Shown here in pieces: positions 7,595 through 16,925 of a DNA stretch of 64,000 nucleotides; the first letter of the stretch is position 1, and each line of letters starts with the position of its first letter. The stretch covers positions 1 to 64,000 of the forward strand of contig NZ_QQNA01000119.1 in the NCBI RefSeq assembly GCF_003346515.1, given 5' to 3'. The notes beneath the pieces are model-generated. The model had not been told where the DNA came from. It saw only the letters and a program-made list of their open reading frames with translations, and made no database searches. This DNA comes from Streptomyces corynorhini (GTDB lineage: Bacteria; Actinomycetota; Actinomycetes; Streptomycetales; Streptomycetaceae). The position numbers and the translations under genes are program-made.

Positions 7595-9124
7595 ATGACG
7601 GTGCATCAACTCCCGGCGGAAATCGGGAACTTCGCACAGTACTTACAGGGCCTGGCGGCGCGGCTCGACCCGTCGGCCGGCTGGTACGGGGTCTTCGGAC
7701 ACCGGGACCCGGAAGGGCTGCGCGCCTGCTTCGACGGGGCCCAGGTGCCGCCCTGGGACGTGGTCGACTCGCTGCTCCAGGACTTCGCGGCCGGGCACGA
7801 CCAGCGGCTGGTGGCGCGGGAGAGCGAGCGCGCCCGGCGGCTGCACGCCGCGTCCGCCGCCGCGTACGACCGGCTCCCCGGCGGCGCCGAGGCGCTGGCG
7901 GAGCGGCTGCGGCTGATGCTCCGTGAGCAGACGTACGCGGCGGGCCGCGCCGACGAGCTGGCGCGGCTGCTCCGCGGCCTGCCGCGGGACTCGTCCCAGG
8001 GGGAGCGGCTCGGCCACGACCTGGCCTGGGTCCGTGACGACCACGCGCGCGCCACCGCGCGCTGCGCCGAACTCCGCACCAGGCTCTCCGCCCTGACGGC
8101 GCCCGGCTCCGCCGCGCCGCCGCGCCCGCCCGCCCCGGGTGGCTGGTTCCGCGCGGAACCGGGCCGCGCGGAGCCTGCTTCCGCGGAGCCTGCTTCCGCG
8201 GAACCTGGCCCCGCGGAGCCTGGCCCCGAGGACGGAGAGCCGACGGGCGCGGCGGGCCGGGGCGGCCCGGCCGACGCGGCCTCGCCGTCCGGCCGGGGCG
8301 GCGAGGGCGGCACGGGCGGCGGGGGCGACCGGGTCGACCAGGACGGCACGGGCGGGAAGCGGCCGGACGGCCGCGGCGGGAAGAAGACGCGCAAGGAGAA
8401 GCGGCCCGCCACCCAACGCAAGCCGCGCGGCGCCCGCTTCGCCGGGATCGAGGTCGAGGAGAGCGAACCGGCCGGGCCCGCTCCCGTGCCGCTCGCGCCC
8501 CCGCCCGGCGCCCCCGCCACCCCGCGCGGCGCCCGCTTCGGCGGGGTGCCCGAGGCCAGGCCCGTCGGCCCGACGCCGCCCGCGCTCACCCCGGAGGACC
8601 GGCGCGCCGCCGCGGAGACCGTCGAGCGGCTGATCCGGCTGCGCGCCGAGGGGCGCAGCGGCGAGGCCCATGTCGTCCTGTGCGAGGCCGCCGGGCGCCC
8701 GCCCGGCCAACTGCCGCAGCTCGCAGCCGAACTGCACCGCGCCGGGCTCGGCGCCGACTGGGCCGAACTGCTCTGGGAGGCCGCCTTCCTGCCGCCCGCG
8801 CGGCTCGCGGCGGCGGCCGGAGCGCTCGCCCTGGCGGGCCGCGACGACGACTGCCACCAACTGCTGCGCCAGGGCGTCTCCCGGCCCGCCGGCGAGATCA
8901 GCGACGCCGTTCTCGCGCTCGGCGACGCGGGCCGGGAGCAGGAGGCGCGGGCGCTGCTCACCGCCTTCGTACAGGCCCGCGCGCCCGAGGACGCGGCGCT
9001 GGTCGCCGCCCCGGATCCCGGCCGGCTCGTACCGCAGCTGATCGAGGCGGCCCGTACGGTCTCGGTCGCCAGGGAGCGCGACCTCGTCCACGCGCTGCGC
9101 GTGGCGGGGATCGGGCACGTCTGA
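7595..9124 (+). CDS. Large Pro/Ala/Glu-rich hypothetical protein
   Basis: A 509-residue protein with three parts. Residues 1-190 are predicted alpha-helical and charged (YGVFGHRDPEGLRACFDGAQVP near the start). Residues about 190-330 are low-complexity Pro/Gly/Ala/Glu, with tandem AEPASAEPASAEP units and two copies of a motif RGARFxG about 40 residues apart. The C-terminal 170 residues are again helical and Ala/Leu/Arg-rich, with repeat-like units ending in a short VAGIGHV tail. Such proteins are often labelled UL36-like in actinobacterial genomes, a label that reflects composition rather than function. I use ATG 7595; the frame is open 57 bases further upstream. No signal peptide or membrane segment is visible. 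Confidence 0.7.
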   Translation: MTVHQLPAEIGNFAQYLQGLAARLDPSAGWYGVFGHRDPEGLRACFDGAQVPPWDVVDSLLQDFAAGHDQRLVARESERARRLHAASAAAYDRLPGGAEALAERLRLMLREQTYAAGRADELARLLRGLPRDSSQGERLGHDLAWVRDDHARATARCAELRTRLSALTAPGSAAPPRPPAPGGWFRAEPGRAEPASAEPASAEPGPAEPGPEDGEPTGAAGRGGPADAASPSGRGGEGGTGGGGDRVDQDGTGGKRPDGRGGKKTRKEKRPATQRKPRGARFAGIEVEESEPAGPAPVPLAPPPGAPATPRGARFGGVPEARPVGPTPPALTPEDRRAAAETVERLIRLRAEGRSGEAHVVLCEAAGRPPGQLPQLAAELHRAGLGADWAELLWEAAFLPPARLAAAAGALALAGRDDDCHQLLRQGVSRPAGEISDAVLALGDAGREQEARALLTAFVQARAPEDAALVAAPDPGRLVPQLIEAARTVSVARERDLVHALRVAGIGHV

Positions 9125-9251
9125 CCCCGGCGCGTACCCCATTCTGGCCTGAACCGCCCGATGTCGACCGCTCGGGTGTGAAACTTGATCGACTCTGCGG
9201 GTTAACGACGATGGTCTTGCCCCCGTGTGGGACGGGGCTTACGTTCTCCTC

Positions 9252-9276
9252 CTACGCATCGAATCTACGTGCGTAG
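9252..9276. promoter_or_regulatory. Candidate operator upstream of the pyrimidine/hydantoin operon
   Basis: CTACGCA and TGCGTAG form a perfect 7-bp inverted repeat with an 11-base spacer, 46 bases before the GTG of the first gene. A second small repeat, two copies of GACGCATCCGCC, lies between it and the start codon. No regulator gene is adjacent, so the binding protein is unknown. Confidence 0.4.
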
Positions 9277-9321
9277 AGCGCACCGACGCATCCGCCGACG
9301 CATCCGCCGAAGGAGCAGCTC

Positions 9322-10164
9322 GTGGCCTCAGTCGTACGCGCCGCACTTGTCCAGGCGACCTGGACGGGCGACACCGAATCCATGATCGCGAAACATGAGG
9401 AGCACGCCCGCGAGGCGGCCCGGCAGGGCGCGAAGATCATCGGCTTCCAGGAAGTCTTCAACGCGCCCTACTTCTGCCAGGTGCAGGAGCCCGAGCACTA
9501 CCGGTGGGCGGAACCGGTCCCGGACGGACCGACCGTGACCCGGATGCGGGATCTCGCCCGGGAGACCGGCATGGTGATCGTCGTGCCGGTCTTCGAGATC
9601 GAGCAGTCCGGCTTCTACTACAACACCGCGGCGGTCATCGACGCCGACGGCTCGTACCTCGGCAAGTACCGCAAACACCACATCCCGCAGGTCAAAGGCT
9701 TCTGGGAGAAGTACTACTTCAAGCCGGGCAACGCGGGCTGGCCCGTCTTCGACACCGCCGTCGGCAAGGTCGGCGTCTACATCTGCTACGACCGGCACTT
9801 CCCCGAGGGCTGGCGCCAGCTCGGCCTGAACGGCGCCCAGATCGTCTACAACCCCTCCGCCACCTCGCGCGGCCTCTCCAGCTACCTCTGGCAGCTCGAA
9901 CAGCCCGCCGCCGCCGTCGCCAACGAGTACTTCGTCGCCGCGATCAACCGCGTCGGCCAGGAGGAGTACGGCGACAACGACTTCTACGGCACGAGCTACT
10001 TCGTCGACCCGCGCGGACAGTTCGTCGGGGAGACGGCGAGCGACAAGGCGGAGGAACTCGTCGTCCGCGACCTGGACTTCGGGCTGATCGACGAGGTGCG
10101 GCAGCAGTGGGCGTTCTACCGGGACCGCCGCCCCGACGCGTACGAGGGGCTGGTGCGGCCGTGA
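9322..10164 (+). CDS. Nitrilase-superfamily amidohydrolase (beta-ureidopropionase type)
   Basis: Hydrolyses an N-carbamoyl amine or acid, most likely N-carbamoyl-beta-alanine given the neighbouring genes. The 280-residue chain has the full Glu-Lys-Cys triad: E44 in GFQEVFNAP, K118 in GKYRKHHIP and C155 in GVYICYDRHFPEG. The substrate-proximal YNPSATSRGLS is typical of the beta-ureidopropionase/carbamoylputrescinase branch. The GTG start at 9322 is preceded by AAGGAG (9310-9315). The next gene overlaps by four bases (GTGA), so hydrolysis and transamination steps are translationally linked. Confidence 0.92.
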   Translation: MASVVRAALVQATWTGDTESMIAKHEEHAREAARQGAKIIGFQEVFNAPYFCQVQEPEHYRWAEPVPDGPTVTRMRDLARETGMVIVVPVFEIEQSGFYYNTAAVIDADGSYLGKYRKHHIPQVKGFWEKYYFKPGNAGWPVFDTAVGKVGVYICYDRHFPEGWRQLGLNGAQIVYNPSATSRGLSSYLWQLEQPAAAVANEYFVAAINRVGQEEYGDNDFYGTSYFVDPRGQFVGETASDKAEELVVRDLDFGLIDEVRQQWAFYRDRRPDAYEGLVRP

Positions 10165-11441
10165 CGGAGCTGTTCGACCGGCACCGCGCCGTCCTGCCCG
10201 ACTGGCTGGCGCTCTACTACCAGGACCCCATCGAGATCACCCACGGCGAGGGCCGCCACGTCTGGGACGCCGAGGGCAACCGCTACCTCGACTTCTTCGG
10301 CGGCATCCTCACCACCATGACCGCGCACGCGCTGCCCGAGGTCACCAAGGCGGTCAGCGAGCAGGCCGGGCGGATCATCCACTCCTCCACGCTCTACCTC
10401 AACCGCCCGATGGTCGAACTCGCCGAGCGCGTCGCCGGTCTGTCCGGCATCCCCGACGCCCGCGTCTTCTTCACCACCTCGGGCACCGAGGCCAACGACA
10501 CGGCGCTGATGCTCGCCACCGCGTACCGGGGCTCGAACCAGATCCTCGCCATGCGCAACAGCTACCACGGCCGGTCCTTCTCCACCGTCTCCGTCACCGG
10601 CAACCGGAGCTGGTCACCGACGTCCCTCTCCCCGCTCCAGACGCTGTACGTGCACGGTGGTGTCCGCGACCGGGGACCCTACGCGGGGCTCACCGACGAG
10701 CGGTTCACCGAGGCGTGCGTCGCCGACCTGGAGGACCTGCTCGGCCATGTCCGTACCCCCGCCGCGCTGATCGCCGAACCCGTCCAGGGCGTCGGCGGCT
10801 TCACCGCCCCGCCCGACGGGCTGTACGCCGCGTTCCGCGAGGTCCTCGACCGGCACGGCGTCCTGTGGATCAGCGACGAGGTGCAGACCGGCTGGGGCCG
10901 CACGGGCGAGCACTTCTGGGGCTGGCAGGCACACGGCGAGAACGGCCCGCCCGACATCCTCACCTTCGCCAAGGGCATCGGCAACGGTATGTCGATCGGC
11001 GGCGTCGTCGCCCGCCCCGAGATCATGAACTGCCTGGACGCCAACTCCATCTCGACCTTCGGCGGCAGCCCCGTCACCATGGCCGCCGGGCTGGCCAACC
11101 TCTCGTACCTGCTGGAGCACGACCTCCAGGGCAACGCCCGCCGCGTCGGCGGACTGCTGATCGAGCGGCTGCGCGCCATCGGCGCCCGCGCCGACTCCGT
11201 ACGGCAGGTGCGCGGCCGGGGGCTGATGATCGGCATCGAGCTGACCAGGCCAGGTACGACCGAGGCGGCGCCGGAGACGGCGGCGGCGGTCCTGGAGGCG
11301 GCCCGTGAGGGCGGGCTGCTGATCGGCAAGGGCGGCGGCCACCACACCAGCGTGCTGCGCATCGCGCCCCCGCTCTCGCTGACCGTCGCGGAGGCGGAAG
11401 AGGGCGCGGAGATCCTCGAACTGGCCCTGAGAAGCGCCTAG
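10161..11441 (+). CDS. Class III aminotransferase (AGXT2-like)
   Basis: PLP-dependent aminotransferase of 426 residues. The Schiff-base lysine is K271 in TFAKGIGNG, the PLP phosphate region is TTSGTEAND, and the Asp that contacts the pyridine nitrogen is in WISDEVQTG. In this context it probably moves the amino group from beta-alanine or 3-aminoisobutyrate, the products of the upstream amidohydrolase, to pyruvate or 2-oxoglutarate. GTG 10161 overlaps the previous stop. The downstream gap to the dihydropyrimidinase (148 bases) is a C/G-rich low-complexity run of CCGCCCGTC-like units. Confidence 0.92.
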   Translation: MTELFDRHRAVLPDWLALYYQDPIEITHGEGRHVWDAEGNRYLDFFGGILTTMTAHALPEVTKAVSEQAGRIIHSSTLYLNRPMVELAERVAGLSGIPDARVFFTTSGTEANDTALMLATAYRGSNQILAMRNSYHGRSFSTVSVTGNRSWSPTSLSPLQTLYVHGGVRDRGPYAGLTDERFTEACVADLEDLLGHVRTPAALIAEPVQGVGGFTAPPDGLYAAFREVLDRHGVLWISDEVQTGWGRTGEHFWGWQAHGENGPPDILTFAKGIGNGMSIGGVVARPEIMNCLDANSISTFGGSPVTMAAGLANLSYLLEHDLQGNARRVGGLLIERLRAIGARADSVRQVRGRGLMIGIELTRPGTTEAAPETAAAVLEAAREGGLLIGKGGGHHTSVLRIAPPLSLTVAEAEEGAEILELALRSA

Positions 11442-11589
11442 GGCCTCTCGTTCGGATCATGCCGGGCTGGATTCTCGGCCGCGCCGCCCCGCCCCGCCCG
11501 TCCGCCCCGCGCCGCGCCGCCCCGTCCGCCCCGCCCGTCCGCCCCGCCCGTCCGCTCCGTCCGTCCGTACGAAAGGGAGCGTCACCCGC

Positions 11590-12996
11590 ATGAGCAGTAC
11601 CCGTACCCTGATCCGCGGCGGTCTCGTCATCACCGCGTCCGACGAGATCCACGCCGACGTCCTGATCGAGGACGGCCGAATCGTCGCGCTCGCCGCGCAC
11701 GGCTCCGGCACGGCCGAGGGCTGGACCGCCGGCCGTACCGTCGACGCCACCGGGAAGTACGTCATCCCCGGCGGCGTCGACGCGCACACCCACATGGAGA
11801 TGCCCTTCGGCGGCACCTTCGCCGCCGACACCTTCGAGACCGGCACGCGGGCGGCCGCCTGGGGCGGTACGACCACCATCGTCGACTTCGCGATCCAGAC
11901 CCCGGGCGGCTCGCTGCGCCAGGGGCTGGACACCTGGTTCGCGAAGGCCGACGGCAAGTGCGCCATCGACTACGCGTTCCACATGATCATGGCGGACGTC
12001 AACGAGACCTCCCTCAAGGAGATGGACCTCCTCGTCCAGGAGGGCGTCACCTCCTTCAAGCTGTTCATGGCCTACCCGGGCGTCTTCTACAGCGACGACG
12101 GCAAGATCCTGCGGGCCATGCAGCGCGCCTCGTCCAACGGTGGGCTGATCATGATGCACGCCGAGAACGGCATCGCGATCGACGTCCTCGTCGAACAGGC
12201 CCTGGCCGAGGGACGCACCGACCCCCGCCATCACGGCGAGGTGCGCAAGGTCCTGCTGGAGGCCGAGGCCACCCACCGCGCGATCCAGCTCGCGCGGGTC
12301 GCGGACGCGCCGCTGTACGTCGTCCACGTCTCCGCGGAGGAGGCGCTCGCGGAGCTGGCGGCGGCCCGGGACAAGGGGCTGCCGGTCTTCGGCGAGACCT
12401 GTCCGCAGTACCTGTTCCTCTCCACCGACAACCTCGCCGAGCCGGAGTTCGAGGGCGCCAAGTACGTCTGCTCCACCCCGCTGCGTCCCCGCGAACACCA
12501 GGCGGCGCTCTGGCGGGGGCTGCGCACCAACGACCTCCAGGTGGTGTCCACCGATCACTGCCCGTTCTGCTTCACGGGACAGAAGGAGATGGGCCGCGGC
12601 GACTTCTCGAAGATCCCCAACGGGCTGCCCGGGGTGGAGAACCGGATGGATCTGCTCCACCAGGCCGTGGTCGAGGGGAAGTTGAGCCGCCGTCGCTGGA
12701 TCGACATCGCCTGCGCCTCCCCGGCCAGGATGTTCGGCCTCTACCCGCGCAAGGGCACCATCGCGCCGGGCGCCGACGCCGACATCGTCATCTACGACCC
12801 GCACGCGGAGCAGACCGTCTCGGCACGGACGCACCACATGGCCGTGGACTATTCCGCCTACGAGGGCAAGCGGATCACCGGCCGGGTGGAGACGGTGCTC
12901 TCGCGGGGCGAAGTCGTGCTGGAGGAGCGGGAGTTCAAGGGCAGTGCCGGGCACGGCCAGTACACCCCGCGCTCGACCTGCCAGTACCTCGACTGA
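11590..12996 (+). CDS. hydA: Dihydropyrimidinase / hydantoinase
   Basis: Opens the ring of dihydrouracil, dihydrothymine or hydantoins to N-carbamoyl products, the substrate of the first gene in this operon. The 468-residue chain is full length and keeps all metal ligands of the cyclic amidohydrolase family: HTH in GGVDAHTHMEM, the carbamylated Lys in SFKLFMAY, His in MMHAENG, His in YVVHVSAEEA and Asp in STDHCPF. An AAAGGGAG ribosome-binding site sits about ten bases before ATG 11590. The enzyme is cytoplasmic and usually tetrameric. Confidence 0.94.
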   Translation: MSSTRTLIRGGLVITASDEIHADVLIEDGRIVALAAHGSGTAEGWTAGRTVDATGKYVIPGGVDAHTHMEMPFGGTFAADTFETGTRAAAWGGTTTIVDFAIQTPGGSLRQGLDTWFAKADGKCAIDYAFHMIMADVNETSLKEMDLLVQEGVTSFKLFMAYPGVFYSDDGKILRAMQRASSNGGLIMMHAENGIAIDVLVEQALAEGRTDPRHHGEVRKVLLEAEATHRAIQLARVADAPLYVVHVSAEEALAELAAARDKGLPVFGETCPQYLFLSTDNLAEPEFEGAKYVCSTPLRPREHQAALWRGLRTNDLQVVSTDHCPFCFTGQKEMGRGDFSKIPNGLPGVENRMDLLHQAVVEGKLSRRRWIDIACASPARMFGLYPRKGTIAPGADADIVIYDPHAEQTVSARTHHMAVDYSAYEGKRITGRVETVLSRGEVVLEEREFKGSAGHGQYTPRSTCQYLD

Positions 12997-13004
12997 TTTC
13001 CGTA

Positions 13005-13048
13005 CCGAGTTCAGCACCTTCCTCGCATCCCACCCGAGTTCAGCACCT
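13005..13048 (+). repeat. 15-bp direct repeat before the LLM gene
   Basis: CCGAGTTCAGCACCT occurs at 13005-13019 and 13034-13048, with a third partial copy (CCGAGTTAGG) just after. The repeat fills most of the gap between the dihydropyrimidinase stop and the next start and may be a small slippage product or a binding-site array. Confidence 0.7.
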
Positions 13049-13075
13049 CATCCGAGTTAGGGAGCGTCTCACGCC

Positions 13076-14077
13076 ATGGACTTCGGACTCGTTCTCCAGA
13101 CCGATCCGCCCGCCTCCGCGGTGGTCGACCTCATGCGGCGCGCGGAGCGCAACGGCTTCCGGTACGGCTGGACCTTCGACTCGGCCGTGCTCTGGCAGGA
13201 ACCCTTCGTCATCTACAGCCGGATCCTGGAACACACCACCGACCTGGTGGTGGGCCCGATGGTCACCAACCCGTCCACCAGGACATGGGAGGTCACCGCC
13301 TCCACCTTCGCCACGCTCAACGACATGTACGGCAACCGCACGGTGTGCGGGATCGGCCGCGGGGACTCGGCGATGCGGGTGGTGGGGCGACGGCCCAACA
13401 CTCTGGCGACCCTGGGCGAGGCCATCGACACCATCCGCGACCTCGGCGAGGGCCGGGAGGCGCTGATCGACGGCCGGCCGGTGCGGCTGCCCTGGGTGCG
13501 CGAGGGGAAACTGCCGGTGTGGATGGCGGCGTACGGTCCCAAGGCGCTGGCCCTGGCCGGGCGGAAGGCCGACGGCTTCATCCTCCAGCTCGCCGACCCG
13601 TTCCTCACGGAATGGATGATCAAGGCCGTCCGCACGGCGGCCGCCGACGCGGGCCGTGACCCGGACGCGATCACCATCTGCGTGGCGGCCCCCGCCTACG
13701 TGGGCGACGACCTCGCGCACGCGCGCGAGCAGTGCCGCTGGTTCGGCGGGATGGTCGGCAACCACGTCGCCGACCTGGTCTCACGCTACGGCGAACACTC
13801 CTCGATGGTCCCCGAGGAGCTGACCGAGTACATCAAGTCCCGACAGGGCTATGACTACAGCCACCACGGCCGCAGCGGGAACCCGGACGCCGGTTTCGTC
13901 CCCGACGAGATCGTCGACCGCTTCTGCCTGCTGGGACCGGCCGAGGCCCACATCGAGAAGCTGCGGGCGCTGCGCGACCTCGGCGTCGACCAGTTCGCCG
14001 TGTACGCCATGCACGATGCGCGGGAGGCCGCCATCGACGCGTACGGACAGCGTGTCATCCCCGCACTCAACGGATAG
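13076..14077 (+). CDS. LLM-class F420-dependent oxidoreductase
   Basis: Luciferase-like TIM-barrel enzyme of 333 residues using F420 or FMN. The N-terminal strand MDFGLVLQTDPP, the cofactor-region loop NPSTRTWEVTAS and the short motif GIGRGDSAMRVVG identify the family, which I recall as a distinct subgroup found beside dihydropyrimidinase genes in actinobacteria (TIGR03842-like). In this operon it may carry out the reductive first step on uracil/thymine or a related heterocycle, which would replace the classical dihydropyrimidine dehydrogenase; that role is inference from context. No transporter gene follows. Confidence 0.88.
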   Translation: MDFGLVLQTDPPASAVVDLMRRAERNGFRYGWTFDSAVLWQEPFVIYSRILEHTTDLVVGPMVTNPSTRTWEVTASTFATLNDMYGNRTVCGIGRGDSAMRVVGRRPNTLATLGEAIDTIRDLGEGREALIDGRPVRLPWVREGKLPVWMAAYGPKALALAGRKADGFILQLADPFLTEWMIKAVRTAAADAGRDPDAITICVAAPAYVGDDLAHAREQCRWFGGMVGNHVADLVSRYGEHSSMVPEELTEYIKSRQGYDYSHHGRSGNPDAGFVPDEIVDRFCLLGPAEAHIEKLRALRDLGVDQFAVYAMHDAREAAIDAYGQRVIPALNG

Positions 14078-14301
14078 GCGTCGACGCGGAGGGCGGACGG
14101 CATCCCCGACCGGCACGAATCCTCGGTCTCTTCCCGATGACACCGCCGCCGATGACCGGGCGTCTGAGGGGATTCTCCCAAGATGCCTCGACCACTCCTC
14201 GGTGATGATGGCGACGGGTGCGGCGATCGTACCGTTAATGAGACGGCGGCCCCCGGGCCACCCTCCGGCACCACCACGATCGCCGCACTGCGCGCCGACC
14301 G

Positions 14302-14740
14302 TCATATCGACCTTGGCGCGGTGGGTGTGCTCATCGGAGGCTTTTTGGTGACCTGAACGAGGGGAATGAAGTCCACCATCAGGTCGAGCCGGTCGAGCAC
14401 TTCACCGTCTGACCGGACCCGGTACGTTGCCCTTTCCATGGGCAGGTCGTACAGGAGATCGGCGTACTTGAGGCCGTCCAACTCCCCTTCGCGTCGCTGA
14501 GATAGCACGTTCACGGAGTCGCCCGGCCCGGAGCCCACAGGTAGGTGCGCGTGATCGCGCCCGTATCAGGGCTGAGGGAGTCGCCCTTGCTCAGGACCGG
14601 CGCTAAACCGAGGCGTAGGCGGCTGACCGGCCGCCGAATCTGGTGACTGATCCAGGTTGTGACCTGGATGACGTTCCCCTTCGGCGACCAGTAGCCGGGT
14701 AGGCATCGGCCCTTCCTGGCGGCGCCTGGACGCACGGCGT
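14302..14740 (-). pseudogene. Decayed gene of unknown function
   Basis: Two overlapping minus-strand frames look like pieces of one protein. The upstream frame (about 14740-14515) has GYWSPKGNVIQVTTW and ends ITRTYLWAPGRATP. The downstream frame (14538-14302) has SVNVLSQRREGELDGLKYADL and DRLDLMVDFIPLVQV. Joining them needs one frameshift near 14525. I cannot name the family. The 220 bases between the LLM gene and this relic hold nothing I can assign. Confidence 0.35.
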
Positions 14741-14803
14741 CGTGACGACGGGGCGTGTGCGGGGGTCGGAGACTCGATTCCGGCGGCAGTCTCCAGTATC
14801 CGC

Positions 14804-15715
14804 TTACGCGTGCCGTGCGAGGGCATCGCCCCCGAGCTGCCACATTTCGTAGTTGCCGCATTCTGCCGTGATCTCGGCCGTCGAGTGAGCCGCGGTGATG
14901 AAGTCGTCCACGAGTGGTGAGGTGTGCGTTGCCGCTGCCGCGAGATGCACGTGGTCGGGCGCCAGGTCCGGGATGGGCACGTAGGCGATGTCGGGATGCG
15001 AGTAGAACACGGACGCCGAGCGGGCCAGGAAGGAGATACCGCGTCCGGCCGCTACATGTTCGAGGGTCTCGTCGACCCCACGCACCGGGTATCCGGCGTT
15101 AGCGAACGGGTGCTCGGTGGGCTGCGAACTCACGTCACCGTCCCACAGCAGCGGCTCACCGGCCAGGTCGGTCTCGGTGACCTCTTCCTTGCCGGCGAGG
15201 CGGTGTCCTGCGGGTAGCACCGCCACCCGCGGCTCGGTGTACAGCGGTGTCAAGCGCAGGCCGGTTTCGTCGATGGGCAGGCGCACGAAGGCGACGTCAA
15301 TGCGCCCGTCGAGCAGCATCACGGCTTGGTCGTCGCCTTCGATCCGCTGCATGTCGACGCTCACGTCCGGGTGCCTGCCCTCGAACGCGCGGGCCGCCGG
15401 GGTGATGGGAATGCCGGCGCGGAAGCCGACCATCAACCGGCGCCGGCCGCCTGCGGCCTCGGACACCCGGCGCCGCAGTGCGTGCGTGGAGGCGAGCAGC
15501 GGGCCGGCGTCGGCCAGCAGCTGCCGGCCCGCGTCGGTCAGCTCGACGCCGTGACGGTCCCGAGTGAACAGCGCCGCGCCGAGATCTTGTTCGAGTGCGC
15601 GGATCTGCCGACTGAGCACCGGCTGCGCGATGTGGAGTTCCTCGGCGGCGCGGCCGAAGTGCAGCCGGTCGGCCACGGCGACGAAGTACCGCAGCTTTCG
15701 CAGATCGAGATCCAT
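14804..15715 (-). CDS. LysR-family transcriptional regulator
   Basis: A 303-residue LysR regulator. The N-terminal winged helix-turn-helix is FVAVADRLHFGRAAEELHIA with the recognition helix QPVLSRQIRALEQDLG. The effector-binding domain follows from about residue 90 (RRLMVGFRAGIPITPAARAF). It is divergent from the epimerase-like gene at 15927, with a 211-base shared control region, so it most likely regulates that gene and the reductase behind it. Confidence 0.92.
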   Translation of the reverse strand: MDLDLRKLRYFVAVADRLHFGRAAEELHIAQPVLSRQIRALEQDLGAALFTRDRHGVELTDAGRQLLADAGPLLASTHALRRRVSEAAGGRRRLMVGFRAGIPITPAARAFEGRHPDVSVDMQRIEGDDQAVMLLDGRIDVAFVRLPIDETGLRLTPLYTEPRVAVLPAGHRLAGKEEVTETDLAGEPLLWDGDVSSQPTEHPFANAGYPVRGVDETLEHVAAGRGISFLARSASVFYSHPDIAYVPIPDLAPDHVHLAAAATHTSPLVDDFITAAHSTAEITAECGNYEMWQLGGDALARHA

Positions 15716-15926
15716 ACGACCTCCAGCGTGGTGAGACCTTCAGGGTATCACCAGGGTTCAAAGAGGTCTTGGACGTTTCCTGGGGGGTGGTGGCAGCATG
15801 AAATGCGGCGCCTCATCAACATCACCCTTCTGCGCTGAATAGCGATTCTCTTTTATCGCCGTGCCGTTCGGTAATGGTTCACGAGCGGCGCGGAACCCTC
15901 GTCTGTCTCTTCAAGGAGTAATTCGG

Positions 15927-16862
15927 ATGCGTGTATTCGTCGCTGGCGGGACCGGACATTCCGGTTCTCATATCATTCCCGAGCTGATTTCCGCAGGGCA
16001 CGAGGTCACCGGTCTGGCCCGGTCGGACGCGTCCGCGGAAACCCTGTCCGTGCTCGGTGCGCAGGTACGCCGCGGCGACCTGGCGGACCTCGACGGGCTC
16101 AAGGAAGCAGCCGCCGCCTCCGACGGCGTCATCCATCTCGCCCACCGACAGGACCTCCTGCCCACCGGCGGTATGGACGCCGTGGCCGCCGCAGAGCTTC
16201 CCATCATGCTCGCCTACGGCGACGCCCTCGCGGGGACCGGAAAGCCTCTGGTCACCGCCGGGAGCATCGGCTCGCCCGGTAACCTGGGACGGCCGGCCAC
16301 CGAGGAAGACCCTGCCCTGCCGTCCGGCGAAGAGCACCGGGGCACCCTGCGGGTCCGCAACGTCGTGGAGCGGGCCGTGATCGACCTGGCCGGGCAGGGG
16401 GTACGTTCCTCGGTCGTGCGGATCGCCAACATCGCGCACGGCACGAGTGATGTGGCGGGCTTCCTTCCCACGCTGATCGCGCTCGCGAAGGAGAAGGGGT
16501 TCGTCGGCTACCCCGGCGATGGCGCCAACGTGTGGAACGCCGTCCACATCCGCGACACCGCCGTCCTGTTCCGCCTGGCCCTGGAAGACGGGCCGGCCGG
16601 CAGCTACTGGCACGCCGTCGAGGATATGGGCACCCCCTTCCGCGACATCGCCGAGGCGCTCGCCGGCCGTCTGGGCCTGCCCGCCGTCAGCATTCCCCAT
16701 GACGTCCTGATGACCCCGGGCTACTTCGGATTCCTGACCAACATCGTCACGCAGAGCTATCCGGCGTCCAACGCCATCACCCGCCGCACCCTCGGCTGGG
16801 AACCCACCCAGCCCGGCCTCCTCGCCGATCTGGACAACGGCCACTACTTCCCCGCCGCCTGA
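15927..16862 (+). CDS. NAD-dependent epimerase/dehydratase-like SDR
   Basis: Extended/atypical short-chain dehydrogenase of 311 residues. The Rossmann glycine motif GGTGHSGSHI is at residues 6-15 and acidic-residue choice after beta-2 (ARSD) suggests NADP(H). The usual YxxxK pair is not obvious, which places it with atypical SDRs that may act as reductases or sensors. ATG 15927 is preceded by AAGGAG (15913-15918); the longer frame upstream has no such support. It is the first gene of the LysR-divergent pair. Confidence 0.85.
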   Translation: MRVFVAGGTGHSGSHIIPELISAGHEVTGLARSDASAETLSVLGAQVRRGDLADLDGLKEAAAASDGVIHLAHRQDLLPTGGMDAVAAAELPIMLAYGDALAGTGKPLVTAGSIGSPGNLGRPATEEDPALPSGEEHRGTLRVRNVVERAVIDLAGQGVRSSVVRIANIAHGTSDVAGFLPTLIALAKEKGFVGYPGDGANVWNAVHIRDTAVLFRLALEDGPAGSYWHAVEDMGTPFRDIAEALAGRLGLPAVSIPHDVLMTPGYFGFLTNIVTQSYPASNAITRRTLGWEPTQPGLLADLDNGHYFPAA

Positions 16863-16925
16863 ACAACACCATCCCCGGCGCGTGACCAATCCGGCACGCC
16901 CGGCTCGTGAAAAGGACGTAGAACT

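Noticed and set aside
9504..10160. In-frame upstream extension of the aminotransferase gene
   Set aside because: It overlaps the amidohydrolase gene entirely and reads as Arg/Pro-rich noise; GTG 10161 with the GTGA overlap is the proper start.
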